Below, in pieces: positions 8,559-17,581 of a DNA stretch of 64,000 bases; within the stretch, counting starts at the first letter, position 1; the number at the start of each line of letters is the position of its first letter. Source of the DNA: Haladaptatus paucihalophilus DX253 (GTDB lineage: Archaea > Halobacteriota > Halobacteria > Halobacteriales > Haladaptataceae). The notes beneath the pieces were generated by a model. It ran no database searches, had not been told where the DNA came from, and worked only from the letters and a program-made list of their open reading frames with translations. The position numbers were made by a program, and so were the translations under genes. The stretch covers positions 1 to 64,000 of the forward strand of contig NZ_AQXI01000004.1 in assembly GCF_000376445.1 (NCBI RefSeq), written 5' to 3'.

Positions 8559-9941
8559 CTACGCGGTCGCCTGCCGTTCCGCGGTCACTTCCCGGACGGC
8601 CTCGACGATGACGTCCATCGCGATTTCGGCCAGTTCCTCCGTGAGGACCAGCGGCGGGAGGAGGCGGAGGACGTTGCCGTGGCGTCCGGCCTTCCACACG
8701 AGAACGCCCTGTTCGTAGCAGTACTGTTGAATCGCGTCGACGGTTTCACCGTCCGGGTTTCCGTCCGCGTCCACGAACTCCGCGCCGACGAACAGCCCTT
8801 TTCCGCGAACCTCGCCGATGCTGCCGGTCTCGGTCGCGGCCTCGTTCAGTCGGCCGCGGACGTACTCGCCGAGGTCGCGGCCGTGCGCCAGCAGGTCGTG
8901 GTCTTGAATGTACTCGATGGCGCGCGTTCCGGCCCGCATCGCCACGACGTGCCCGCGGTAGGTGCCCGCGTGGTCGCCCGACCCCCACGTGTCGAGGTCC
9001 TCGTGGTACATCGTTCCCGAGAGCGGGAACCCGACGCCGCCGAGCGCCTTTGCCGTCGTCATCACGTCCGGCGTGACGTCGTACCACTCGCTGGCCCACC
9101 ACTGCCCGGTGCGGCCGAGGCCGCTCTGAATCTCGTCGAACACGAGCACCACGTCGTTGTCGTCGGCGATTTCCCGAAGCCCGGTAAGGAACCCTTCCGG
9201 CGGCGTGATGATGCCGCCCTCGCCCTGAATCGGTTCGACGAAGATACCCGCCGGGTTCGCCAGCCCGCCGTAGGGGTCTTCGAGGATGGCTCGAACCTCT
9301 TCGAGCGCGTGGTCGACCGCTTCCTCCGGCGTCTTGTCCTGTCCGAACGGATGGGGATAGGGCGCGTGAACGACGTCCGAGAGGAGGGGCGTGTAATCGC
9401 CCTTGAAACCCTTGTTTCCGGTGAGGCTCATCGCGCCGCTGGTCGCGCCGTGGTACGCCCCCCGAAATGCGATGAGGCCGTCGCCGCCCGTGTTGTACTT
9501 GGCGAGCTTTATCGCGGCCTCGATGGCGTCGCTCCCGGTCGGGCCGCCGAAGACGAACTTGTTGTTGCCCTGAAGCGCCCCGGGCGCGATTTCGTCGAGC
9601 TTCTCGATGAGATCGAGGCGCGCCTCGCTCGGAAAGTCCACGGTGTGGACGAGTTTGTCCGCCTGTTCGTGCACCGCATCGAGAACGTACGGGTTGGCGT
9701 GTCCCACGTTCAGCACGCCGATGCCGGCGAACATGTCGATGTACGTGTTCCCGTCCGCGTCACGAACCGTCGCACCCTTGCCCGATTCGAAGGCTATCGG
9801 AATGTCCTCCGGGTACGAAACCGCGCTGCTGTCGATGTCGCGTTGTTTGTCCAGCAATTCCCGCGTGTTCGGTCCCGGAACGGTTCCGACGTCCGGTGCG
9901 TCCTCGAAATGGAGTTCGTCTATCGGTGGACTCGCCGTCAT
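8559..9941 (-). CDS. class III aminotransferase (diaminobutyrate/4-aminobutyrate type)
   Basis: The 460-residue protein carries [17 protein letters not shown] near 132-148, the PLP Asp in [13 protein letters not shown] (269) and the Schiff-base Lys in TTAKALGG (298). The residues around GPTGSDA and the QGEGG loop resemble diaminobutyrate-2-oxoglutarate aminotransferases, though GABA-type enzymes share them. A start four codons upstream is possible. It is the second class III enzyme within 6 kb and differs clearly from the 3851-5215 protein, so the two probably act on different substrates or steps. The aldehyde dehydrogenase on the same strand could oxidise the semialdehyde it produces. Confidence 0.88.
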   Translation of the reverse strand: MTASPPIDELHFEDAPDVGTVPGPNTRELLDKQRDIDSSAVSYPEDIPIAFESGKGATVRDADGNTYIDMFAGIGVLNVGHANPYVLDAVHEQADKLVHTVDFPSEARLDLIEKLDEIAPGALQGNNKFVFGGPTGSDAIEAAIKLAKYNTGGDGLIAFRGAYHGATSGAMSLTGNKGFKGDYTPLLSDVVHAPYPHPFGQDKTPEEAVDHALEEVRAILEDPYGGLANPAGIFVEPIQGEGGIITPPEGFLTGLREIADDNDVVLVFDEIQSGLGRTGQWWASEWYDVTPDVMTTAKALGGVGFPLSGTMYHEDLDTWGSGDHAGTYRGHVVAMRAGTRAIEYIQDHDLLAHGRDLGEYVRGRLNEAATETGSIGEVRGKGLFVGAEFVDADGNPDGETVDAIQQYCYEQGVLVWKAGRHGNVLRLLPPLVLTEELAEIAMDVIVEAVREVTAERQATA

Positions 9942-10193
9942 ATGGGATACCATGTGAAAGAATTATAAATAAGTTGTCCACGATTTCTATATGCGGCATA
10001 AACGAAATCTGAATTCGAGGCCCGTACACGGTTTTCGTACTGAGAGGCAATAAAGACAGTCAATTGATATTTACTCGCAGGAATTATCCACTGTAGAAGA
10101 TGCGCGGGCCGGAGAAACGGCTCCGTTCGTCCACCTACCTCGAGAGTAGAAACGACCGTTCGAGTGACGATTCGACGGGAAAGATGGGATTCG

Positions 10194-11555
10194 CTATTCG
10201 ACCCAGATGGTCTTTCGGTTGACGAACTCCTGAATGCCGATTTCGGAGAGTTCGCGCCCGTAGCCGGATTCCTTGACGCCGCCGAACGGAACCCGCGGAT
10301 CCGATTTCACGAGTTGGTTGACGTACACGCAGCCCGCGTCGATTTCGTGGGTGAGTCGTTCGCCGCGCTCCCGGTCTTCCGTCCAGATGCTCGCGCCGAG
10401 GCCGAACTCCGTGTCGTTCGCCTTCGTAATCGCGTCCTCCTCGTCGGCGACGCGGTAGACGGATGCCACGGGGCCGAACAGTTCCTCCGCGTCCGCGGGA
10501 CAGCCCTCCGGGACGTCGGTGAGAATCGTCGGCGGATAGAACGCACCCTCGCGGTCGAGCGGTTCGCCGCCGAGTTCGACGGTCGCGCCCGCGTCCACGC
10601 TCTCGGTCACCTGCTCGTGGAGTTCCTCCATCAGGTCCGCGCGGGCCTGCGGGCCGACGTCGGTGTCTTCGTCCATCGGGTCGCCGACAGTCAGCGCGTC
10701 GAACTCGTCGATGAGTCGGTCGATGAACTCGTCGTATATCGCGTCGTGGACGATGAAGCGTTTCCCCGCGATACACGACTGGCCGCCGTTCTGATTGCGC
10801 GCCCACGCGCCGGTCTCCGCCGCCGCGTCCAAGTCCGCGTCGTCGAGCACGACGAACGGGTCGCTGCCGCCGAGTTCGAGAACGGTCTTTTTGAGGTGTT
10901 CCCCGGCCGTCGATGCGATGGCTCGACCCGCGGGGCCGCTCCCGGTGAGGGTCGCCGCCTTCACCCGGTCGTCGGCGAGCAGGTCCTCGACGGACGACGA
11001 GGGAAGGAGCAGGGACTGGAAGACGCCCTCGGGATACCCCGCGTCGCGGAATATCTCCTCGATGGCCAGCGCACACCCCGGCACGTTGGAGGCGTGCTTC
11101 AGAATCCCGACGTTCCCCGCGGTGAGGTACGGGGCCGCGAAGCGGAACACCTGCCAGAACGGGAAGTTCCACGGCATCACCGCTAGAACGGTTCCCAACG
11201 GCTCGTACGACGTTTTCACGGCGGAACCGGCCGGACTCGGGTGATACTCGTCGGCGAGGTACGCGTCCGCGTGTTCCGCGTAGTGGTTACAGAGCCACTC
11301 GCACTTCTCGACTTCCGCTTTCGCCTGCGAGATGGGTTTTCCCATCTCCCGCGTCATCAGCTCAGCGTACTTCTGTTTTCGCTCGCCGAGGATATCCGCA
11401 ACGTCCGAGAGGAGCTCCTCGCGCTCCCGAAGCGGACGGGTTCGCCACGAATCGAACGCGTCCGTCGCGGTGTCGAGTGCCGCCTTGGCCTCGGTGATGT
11501 CCTCGTCTTCGTACGTTTCGATCTGGTTGCCGGTTGCGGGATTGATGACGTTCAT
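10194..11555 (-). CDS. succinate-semialdehyde-type NAD(P) aldehyde dehydrogenase
   Basis: This 453-residue aldehyde dehydrogenase has MPWNFPFWQ near 127-135, catalytic Glu in LELGGSDPF (227) and catalytic Cys in NGGQSCIAGKRF (261). Its shortness and the GGQSCIAGKRF motif fit the YneI-like succinate-semialdehyde branch. It would convert the aldehyde from a class III transaminase into an acid entering the TCA cycle. It is the first gene of the minus-strand run; about 250 AT-rich bases separate it from the aminotransferase, so they may have separate promoters. Confidence 0.9.
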   Translation of the reverse strand: MNVINPATGNQIETYEDEDITEAKAALDTATDAFDSWRTRPLREREELLSDVADILGERKQKYAELMTREMGKPISQAKAEVEKCEWLCNHYAEHADAYLADEYHPSPAGSAVKTSYEPLGTVLAVMPWNFPFWQVFRFAAPYLTAGNVGILKHASNVPGCALAIEEIFRDAGYPEGVFQSLLLPSSSVEDLLADDRVKAATLTGSGPAGRAIASTAGEHLKKTVLELGGSDPFVVLDDADLDAAAETGAWARNQNGGQSCIAGKRFIVHDAIYDEFIDRLIDEFDALTVGDPMDEDTDVGPQARADLMEELHEQVTESVDAGATVELGGEPLDREGAFYPPTILTDVPEGCPADAEELFGPVASVYRVADEEDAITKANDTEFGLGASIWTEDRERGERLTHEIDAGCVYVNQLVKSDPRVPFGGVKESGYGRELSEIGIQEFVNRKTIWVE

Positions 11556-11752
11556 AGTCCTTTTTCGTTGATGACGTCTACAAATGCTGTGTTCGTAACT
11601 GGCATAAAGCTACCGCCGGGGCGGGTCGGCGCTCGGTGCCGCCCGTCGGTGCCATAGCGGTCGATACGTGACGGACGAAGATAGTAAACCGTTACACCGA
11701 CGGAATACGTTCGAGATATCCCGGATGAAAAAGCGCGGAATTCCGCGTTCGA

Positions 11753-12166
11753 TTACCCGTCGTCGGGTCGCGGGGCGTTTTCGTACTTGACCATCTTCTC
11801 GGGTTTGTCGGTAATCGTCTCGTAGATGCGTTGGAGCGTCTCCTCGGCTTCGAGGAGGTTGTGGTCTTCGAGAAATGCGCGGCCCTCGTCGGTCAGACCG
11901 TAGAACTTCCAGGGATAGCCTTGGCGGCGCTGTGCGTCCGGCAGCGCGACCTCCGTTACGATTCCCGCGTCGATCAACTTTTGAACGTGCTTGTAGACGG
12001 TTGCCTCGCTGATGCTCGGGTTGAGCTGTTCGAGCTCGTACATCGACGGGAGTTGCCGTGGGTGCTGTAGGATATTCGTGACCAGTGTGAACCGGGTCCG
12101 TTGGGTCACGAAGTGGACCAACTCACGGGCCTCCGTGCTCTCACCCGTTCCCAAATCGGTACTCAT
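11753..12166 (-). CDS. winged-helix transcriptional regulator (PadR-like)
   Basis: The 137-residue protein has a winged helix in which PSISEATVYKHVQKLIDAG is the recognition helix region, followed by YPWKFYGLTDEGRAFL, the wing and helix typical of PadR or related haloarchaeal regulators. The MSTD start at 12166 is preferred over an ATG nine codons upstream. It is divergent from the gene at 12294, and the promoter gap holds a 31-base near-perfect palindrome, so autoregulation and control of the neighbour are likely. Effector unknown. Confidence 0.85.
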   Translation of the reverse strand: MSTDLGTGESTEARELVHFVTQRTRFTLVTNILQHPRQLPSMYELEQLNPSISEATVYKHVQKLIDAGIVTEVALPDAQRRQGYPWKFYGLTDEGRAFLEDHNLLEAEETLQRIYETITDKPEKMVKYENAPRPDDG

Positions 12167-12197
12167 ACTGCAAGCTACGCACCGGCACGACAAGTAG

Positions 12198-12228
12198 TTT
12201 ACCCTGGAGTAAATTACTCCAGAGTAAA
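12198..12228. promoter_or_regulatory. 31-base palindromic operator-like site
   Basis: The core CTGGAGTAAATTACTCCAG (12204-12222) is palindromic apart from its central base, and the symmetry extends outward through TTTAC (12198-12202) and GTAAA (12224-12228) with one mismatched pair. A second dyad, GAGTAA at 12222-12227 and TTACTC at 12239-12244, overlaps it. It lies 32 bases upstream of the regulator start, where bound protein would block transcription. Confidence 0.75.
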
Positions 12229-12293
12229 TTCGAATACCTTACTCGGTAAATCACTTCGTAAATATTATGCTGAACACGCGACGTGCGTGTACT

Positions 12294-12842
12294 ATGTCCG
12301 ATGAAGAGTCGCCGGTTCCGGAGGGTATTCTCACGAGCGCAACTGCTCGACTCGACCGGGACGAGATTTCGCTGGCCGACAACGAGGAAATCGTCCGGAC
12401 GCTGGCCGAGCTCACACCCGTTTACGAAAACGACCGCTCGTACTTCGTCCTCGGAAACTACGACAGAGACCCGATTCGACGGTTGAACCTCGTGACCGAC
12501 CGTCTGAATCGTCGGGAGGACGCCTACGCGTTCCGGATGGTCGATATTCGCGGCGAATGGGACAACAGCATCCAGAAATTCTGCCTCATCGCCGACCTCG
12601 TTACGTACCTCGTCGGTGTTGCAGAGAAGGACCCGAGCGATTTCCTCGTCGAACAGGGCCTGCTCGTCGGTACCACGGAGTTCTTCTCGAAGAGCCACGT
12701 TCTCAAACGGGAGTACGACGACGAAACGCATCCGTTCGGATGGATGCAAGATGGCGTCTTCGACCTCTTCGAAAAAGAGGGACGGTTGTATCGGTGGCGG
12801 ACGGACGCGGAACTCCTCGAAGCGGCCGAGTCGCTTCCGTAA
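12294..12842 (+). CDS. conserved haloarchaeal protein of unknown function
   Basis: This 182-residue acidic soluble protein starts at ATG 12294, with a TATA-like GTAAATATT about 35 bases before it. Two blocks stand out: IVRTLAELTPVYENDRSYF near 32-50 and HPFGWMQDGVFDLFEKEGRLYRW near 148-170. It has no signal peptide or membrane segment. Divergence from the winged-helix regulator across a shared palindrome suggests it is the regulated target. I do not recognise the family. Confidence 0.75.
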   Translation: MSDEESPVPEGILTSATARLDRDEISLADNEEIVRTLAELTPVYENDRSYFVLGNYDRDPIRRLNLVTDRLNRREDAYAFRMVDIRGEWDNSIQKFCLIADLVTYLVGVAEKDPSDFLVEQGLLVGTTEFFSKSHVLKREYDDETHPFGWMQDGVFDLFEKEGRLYRWRTDAELLEAAESLP

Positions 12843-12863
12843 ACTTCCCCGCGAAGACGGGAA

Positions 12864-13445
12864 TCACTCGGCATTTGGATAGAGGTTTCGAAGAAAGTGG
12901 TCTCCAAATACGAGGACGAGCACCGCACCCACGAGATCGAACAGGAGGTCGAGGAGGATATCCGATCTGCCGTAGGAAACGAGAATGGGTTCGAGATCGA
13001 AGCGGTCGGCGACGGCGTGAATCGTATACTCCATGAGTTCCCACAAAGCCCCGAGACCGACGACGACTGCCAGAACGCGCGGACGGGGGTCGCGTCCGTT
13101 GTGGCGAGCGGTAACGAAGACGAGGCCGCCGAGGAGTGTCGCGGAATGCGTGTGAGTGAGATGGTCCCACCACCACACGTCGTCGTACGGGCCGAGCATT
13201 CCGACGGTGTGGGTCAGCATCGCGGCGTCCGAATAGACGCGTTGCCACGGTCCGAAGGTGATGTCGTACTCGCGTTCGATGGCATCGGGGAGATACGTCG
13301 CTGCGAACGCGACCAGCGCGTTGACGATTGCGCCGGGGTTCCGTCGGCGAAGGCCGACGACGAACGCGGCGAGAATCGCGTACCTGACTCCTCGTTCCGT
13401 CTCCCGCGCCGCCCGGTGGTGGTTGCTCTCGGCCACGGCTCTCAA
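12864..13445 (-). CDS. membrane protein with WWWDHxTH and WELxE motifs (DUF2238-like)
   Basis: This 193-residue protein has four to five hydrophobic segments. Conserved polar residues lie within or beside membrane segments: WWWDHLTHTHS near 90-100, LWELMEYTIH near 134-143 and YGRSDILLDLLFD near 158-170. The protein at 15309-15971 has the same motifs in the same order. The pattern recalls the YjdF/DUF2238 membrane family, but that assignment is from memory of the motif only. It converges with the gene at 12294. Function unknown; the buried Asp, His and Glu residues could form a metal or catalytic site. Confidence 0.75.
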   Translation of the reverse strand: MRAVAESNHHRAARETERGVRYAILAAFVVGLRRRNPGAIVNALVAFAATYLPDAIEREYDITFGPWQRVYSDAAMLTHTVGMLGPYDDVWWWDHLTHTHSATLLGGLVFVTARHNGRDPRPRVLAVVVGLGALWELMEYTIHAVADRFDLEPILVSYGRSDILLDLLFDLVGAVLVLVFGDHFLRNLYPNAE

Positions 13446-13738
13446 TCACGAGTGATGAAGGTTGCTTTGCACAAATACTATGTGCTCTGCCGTGTTTTCG
13501 CGTCACAGATGGTCGGCGTGGGAAATGCGACCCCACCGATTCCAAGCGCTGGCTGCTCGCAATCTTCGCCGTGGACGATATCGGTGCAATCTCGTCCACG
13601 GTCTCGTACGTCGCTTTCGAGACCGACGGAAGTGCCCCGCTCGGAGTATCTACTCCGTGCGATTCGCATCCGAAGTTTCGAGAACGAGTCGCCGACGGGT
13701 CCCGTTCGAGAGGCGACCCATCGAAACGGAAGGGACGT

Positions 13739-14104
13739 TCACGTGAGCTTCGCGCGCAGCGTCTCGAACTCCTCGTCGTCGATTTCGCCGCGGGCATATC
13801 GCTCACGGACTGTCTCCATCGCTGGGTCGGTCGATTCCTCGGGAACGCGACGAGTCATCAGGTAGTACACGAGCGCGAGCGGAACCGCGACGAGGAGTAC
13901 CATCCAGAGGAGTCCCCAAAGGCCCATCGAACCGGCACCCGCCATCCAGCCATCGCCCCACATATGGCCACCGTCCCACATATGTGCACTGCCAATCGCG
14001 CCAGTGGCGCGAGCGGCAACGGTTCCGGTCGCGGTGGTGACGAGCGTCGTCGCGATGGCAGTCAGCCTCACGGTTCCAATTTCGATTCGACGTGTACGAG
14101 TCAT
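13739..14104 (-). CDS. SHOCT-domain membrane protein
   Basis: The 121-residue protein has an N-terminal hydrophobic segment, a Gly/Met/Trp-rich loop (WDGGHMWGDGWM), a second membrane segment (LLWMVLLVAVPLALVYYLM) and a C-terminal SHOCT motif, METVRERYARGEIDDEEFE. SHOCT tails are short helical oligomerisation or targeting segments found in many haloarchaeal membrane proteins. It is intact, unlike the decayed SHOCT gene near 56.5 kb. Specific function unknown. Confidence 0.85.
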   Translation of the reverse strand: MTRTRRIEIGTVRLTAIATTLVTTATGTVAARATGAIGSAHMWDGGHMWGDGWMAGAGSMGLWGLLWMVLLVAVPLALVYYLMTRRVPEESTDPAMETVRERYARGEIDDEEFETLRAKLT

Positions 14105-14715
14105 GTGTAGCTCACCTTCACATCTATTCCTACGATGTCTATCGAATTATATTCGAAGCCAGATTACCATCGTTTGAGAACGAGAACGCGACACTGCTGT
14201 CAGATGTGACGAATCAGAAACGATGACCGGAACATCGATTATGCGTTTTCCCGTCGCTATCGCTCGATACAGCGTCGCCAGAGGTTACAGACAGTTCGCT
14301 CGCACCAAGCGGATAGCAACCCTCGCAGACCGATACCGGCAGTAGTGCCGCGCGGATGACCGAACCGACCGCCGCGACGACAACCGAAGTCGAGACGACG
14401 CCCGAACCGATGATCGATGCGTCTCACCGTTTGTGACCACGAGGGACGTATTGTGCGATAGAGACAGTGTGGAGAGTTATTTCGTCCGGCTTCACACTGT
14501 CTTCAGACGCATCACGGCGATTGACAAACGTTCTCGTCCCTTTCGGGACGGATTACCATGGGTTCGATATGGAACTAAACCTGCCGATTAAACAGACCGC
14601 CCTGTCTGTTTCCCCCTCTACCGGTACAACAGATAAGTCGATGCGGGTCGTCAATAACGGTGGAACCACTAGAGCACTGAATTCATCGCCGTGTGTTCTC
14701 TTGGGGGGACGAGGG
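14105..14715. other. long intergenic region without a clear gene
   Basis: About 610 bases. A 27-codon frame at 14357 (MTEPTAATTTEV...) is acidic and Thr-rich but too short to support. The coding frame of the next gene is open from 14467, but residues before 14716 lack membrane or family character. No repeats or RNA structures stand out. Confidence 0.5.
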
Positions 14716-15312
14716 ATGAGTCAATCACTTCCGGAAGAATGGTTTATCAGAGATACGCGAGTGAACGCGACGATTGCGTGGGTTCTCGTGGTCGTCTTCG
14801 TTGCGATTGCCGTCGTGAGCTTCTTGAATATCCTGTTCGTCGAGGCGACGATGGCCGCGATTGCGGCGTTCGTCGCTATTTCACCCGCGGTCGTCTACCG
14901 GTCGTGGACCCGAACGGTTCCGTGGCCACTGCTCCTCGTCGCATCGCTTCCGCTCTTTGTTGCAACGGCTCGGCCGGTGTTCCTCGACGATATCGTGACC
15001 GGGATTAGCGTTGCGACCCTCGCGATGCTCGTCGTCGTCGCACTCGAACTGACGACGGCGGTCCGAATGACGCCGCAGTTCGCGGTCGTCTTCACCGTCA
15101 TCGTGACGCTCGCGACTGCCGGGTTCTGGGCCGTCGGGTCGGCGGCCTCGGCGACGTATCTCGGGACGAGGTTCATCGAGACGAACACCGAACTCATGAC
15201 CATATTCACCGCGACGTTCGTTGCGGGCATCGCCGCTGGTGTGCTCTTCTGGTTGTACTTCCGGCGTCGGCTCGCCGCGAACGTCGAACGACCACGGGAG
15301 CGTGGCGCATGA
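14716..15312 (+). CDS. multi-pass membrane protein, unknown function
   Basis: This 198-residue protein has about six hydrophobic segments (for example VNATIAWVLVVVFVAIAVV and MAAIAAFVAISPAVV) and a short charged tail, FRRRLAANVERPRERGA. The ATG at 14716 directly precedes the first membrane helix, and the open frame upstream looks non-coding. Its stop overlaps the next start as ATGA, so the two membrane proteins are translated together and may form a complex. I do not recognise the family. Confidence 0.78.
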   Translation: MSQSLPEEWFIRDTRVNATIAWVLVVVFVAIAVVSFLNILFVEATMAAIAAFVAISPAVVYRSWTRTVPWPLLLVASLPLFVATARPVFLDDIVTGISVATLAMLVVVALELTTAVRMTPQFAVVFTVIVTLATAGFWAVGSAASATYLGTRFIETNTELMTIFTATFVAGIAAGVLFWLYFRRRLAANVERPRERGA

Positions 15313-15971
15313 GTTTCCACACCCCCGTCAGCCTCTCGGCGCGCCGGGAGAGTCAGTTGGTTCGACTCCTCCAAGCGGCGATAATCGGCATCTTAGCGGT
15401 CGGCCTCTGGCAAGGGAACGCCGGTATCGCCGTGAATGCGAGCGTCGGACTCCTCGTCACGTTTCTCCCGGCGTTTTTCGACCGGAACTACAGTATCACG
15501 ATGAACGGCGGCATCGTCCTCTGGATTACGCTCGCGATGTTCCTGCACGCGCTCGGGACCCTCTCGTTGCCCGCGCTGGGTTTCATCAGTCCCTACAAGT
15601 CGACGTGGTGGTGGGACCACATGACGCACGCGCTGTCGTCGTCGCTCGTCGCTGGCGTGGCATACGCGGTGACACGAGCGCTCGAAGAGCACACGGAGTA
15701 CATCTCGATGCCACCGACGTTCATGTTCGTCTATCTGTTGCTGTTCGTGATGGCGTTCGGCGTCATCTGGGAACTCATCGAGTTCTACGTCGCCGTCGTC
15801 TCGAACCTCGTCGGCATCGGAAAGGTGCTCACCCAGTACGGGTTGGACGATACGATTCTCGACCTGTTCTACAATACCATCGGTGGACTCCTCGTCGCGG
15901 TCTTTGGCACCGCCCATTTGACGGACCTCTCCGACCAACTTCGAGCGAAATTCGAATCCCCGAATCGATAA
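15309..15971 (+). CDS. membrane protein with WWWDHxTH and WELxE motifs, paralogue of 12864-13445
   Basis: The 220-residue protein has five to six membrane segments. WWWDHMTHALSSSLVAG lies near 99-115, IWELIEFYVAVV near 156-167 and YGLDDTILDLFYN near 178-190, the same three motifs in the same order and similar spacing as the protein encoded 2 kb away on the opposite strand. It overlaps the preceding membrane-protein gene by four bases. The presence of two copies in 3 kb suggests a functional module or a local duplication followed by inversion. Function unknown. Confidence 0.78.
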   Translation: MSFHTPVSLSARRESQLVRLLQAAIIGILAVGLWQGNAGIAVNASVGLLVTFLPAFFDRNYSITMNGGIVLWITLAMFLHALGTLSLPALGFISPYKSTWWWDHMTHALSSSLVAGVAYAVTRALEEHTEYISMPPTFMFVYLLLFVMAFGVIWELIEFYVAVVSNLVGIGKVLTQYGLDDTILDLFYNTIGGLLVAVFGTAHLTDLSDQLRAKFESPNR

Positions 15972-16192
15972 CGGGTGCCGCTCTCGTCCCGATTCGCATC
16001 GGTCGAAGTTCCACGACGATTCGGTGATACTCGATCGGATATCGTCCTTCCTACAAACCGAGGCGGATTACAGGGACGGACCACACAGTAGCGGATTGCG
16101 CGATTCTTCGCCGACCGGCATACGTTCGTTCGAACCTTCCGCACTGACATCCGGTGTCGGCACGTTCGCCTCGAAATCGCCGAGGATGGTCG

Positions 16193-17050
16193 TCACCATT
16201 CAGCGTAGGTGATATACTCGGCGCGTTCGTACTCGACGAGCCACGTTCCAAAGGTATCTGCCACGTCTATCCCCTCGTGCCCTCGGATGCGGTCGATCAC
16301 CGACCGGAAGGCGTCGTCGTCTTCGAAGTACCCTCCGTCGGTCGCTTCCTCGACGACCGTACGTTCGGCGTCGGAGAGGTCCGTAAGTTCGAACGAGTAC
16401 CGCTCCCGAATCCGGTCGGCGAACGTATCGACGTCAGGTGCGACCTCCGTCACCTCGTACCGGTACTCCGCTTCGGTTACCGTTCGAGTGTCGACTGCAA
16501 CCCGATATCGATTCTCGCCGCGGATGATGATGTCGTACCGTTGCCTCGGAACGAACACCGATTCGTTTCCCACCTCCTCGGCGGTTCCGTAGTGGATACC
16601 GATATCGCGTCGCTCTCTGTCGGACGTGTTTTCCTCGGACGGGATGGAATCGAGGCGGTTGCGGTCCGCGGCTGGCAGGTCGTCGTATTCTATCGCACCG
16701 AGCTCCGGCGTCGAATCGTCCGGGTCGAAATCGATGCGGACATCGTAAACGGTCGCCTCGTCGCTTTCGAGCCGGGTCTCCGAAACCTCGTAGAAGGTGT
16801 CTCCAATCCGGACGGTGTTGGTGGAGCCGAACAGCTCGTACGGCCCGCTCCGCGTCGCCGATCCGTTCCCGCGAGCCGACGTGACGAGCGTATATTCTTC
16901 GGAATCGGGCTCGGGGGCCATCGAAACTTCGTCGGCGATATCGTTCGCCGTCGCGTCGTCCATATCCAGAACGACGGGTGGATGGCCACATCCGGCGACG
17001 AAGACGGAGAGAAGGGCGGCTCCGTTTGCGAGGAACTGGCGGCGTCTCAT
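16193..17050 (-). CDS. secreted lipoprotein, unknown function
   Basis: This 285-residue protein begins MRRRQFLANGAALLSVFVAGCG: paired arginines, a hydrophobic stretch and a lipobox with Cys near 21, so it is likely exported and lipid-anchored. The mature part is very acidic and beta-rich, with repeated YDVRIDFDPD-like and YRVAVDTRTVTEAEYRY-like segments. No enzymatic motif is visible. It is a single gene with separate neighbours. It resembles many haloarchaeal surface lipoproteins in layout only. Confidence 0.75.
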   Translation of the reverse strand: MRRRQFLANGAALLSVFVAGCGHPPVVLDMDDATANDIADEVSMAPEPDSEEYTLVTSARGNGSATRSGPYELFGSTNTVRIGDTFYEVSETRLESDEATVYDVRIDFDPDDSTPELGAIEYDDLPAADRNRLDSIPSEENTSDRERRDIGIHYGTAEEVGNESVFVPRQRYDIIIRGENRYRVAVDTRTVTEAEYRYEVTEVAPDVDTFADRIRERYSFELTDLSDAERTVVEEATDGGYFEDDDAFRSVIDRIRGHEGIDVADTFGTWLVEYERAEYITYAEW

Positions 17051-17157
17051 ACATTATCTGATAAGTAGCGTCATGAATACTTTCTGATTCACATCACGAT
17101 TCCCTCGAAACGCCGGGTCAGTTCGGTGGCCGAAACGGAATCTCGGATTTCCGCCGC

Positions 17158-17475
17158 TCAGCGGTCGCTTCGTGCGGGCCGCTGGAGGTGTTGCTCGACG
17201 CGTTCTACCTTTTCGTCTACATCGAGCGTCTCCTCTCGGAAGTGGTCTATCTTCAACGTCGTCAGCGTCCGTGACGCATCGACGGCCTCCGTCGCCGCCT
17301 GGGCCGCGGCGAACACCTCCGACAGTTCGTCGGCCTGAATCGTCGTTTCCATCGGGTGCGTCTCGTACCGAACGTCGAAGTCGTCCAGCGCGTCGATGGC
17401 CTTCGCGATTTCCGCGTCGAAATCCGCGGTCGCGTCGTCGAGCGGCGCGACGGTGAGCATTGCCGTGACGGTCAT
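17158..17475 (-). CDS. MTH1187/YkoF-type thiamine-binding protein
   Basis: The 105-residue protein begins MTVTAMLTVAPL and continues with DDFDVRYETHPMETTIQAD, the hallmark of the small MTH1187/YkoF family, ferredoxin-like proteins that bind thiamine or related molecules. The ATG at 17475 is used because residues before it are basic and unrelated. It is divergent from the GtrA gene, with about 100 bases between. The cytoplasmic role is probably binding of a thiamine-like ligand; partners are not visible nearby. Confidence 0.85.
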   Translation of the reverse strand: MTVTAMLTVAPLDDATADFDAEIAKAIDALDDFDVRYETHPMETTIQADELSEVFAAAQAATEAVDASRTLTTLKIDHFREETLDVDEKVERVEQHLQRPARSDR

Positions 17476-17581
17476 AGTTCGACGTTCGAATCCCCGGGTA
17501 ATATAATCGAGTGATGGTCGAATCGGACTGGTCCACTGTGATACCCGATTCGCCGTCGATTTCACGGACCGAAACGCTCGA

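Noticed and set aside
14357-14440. 27-codon Thr-rich frame
   Set aside because: Too short, no homologue recalled, no promoter or overlap context.
17470-17500. tRNA T-arm-like GTTCGAATCCC
   Set aside because: No matching acceptor stem, D-arm or anticodon arm can be built around it; it lies in the gap before the thiamine-binding gene.
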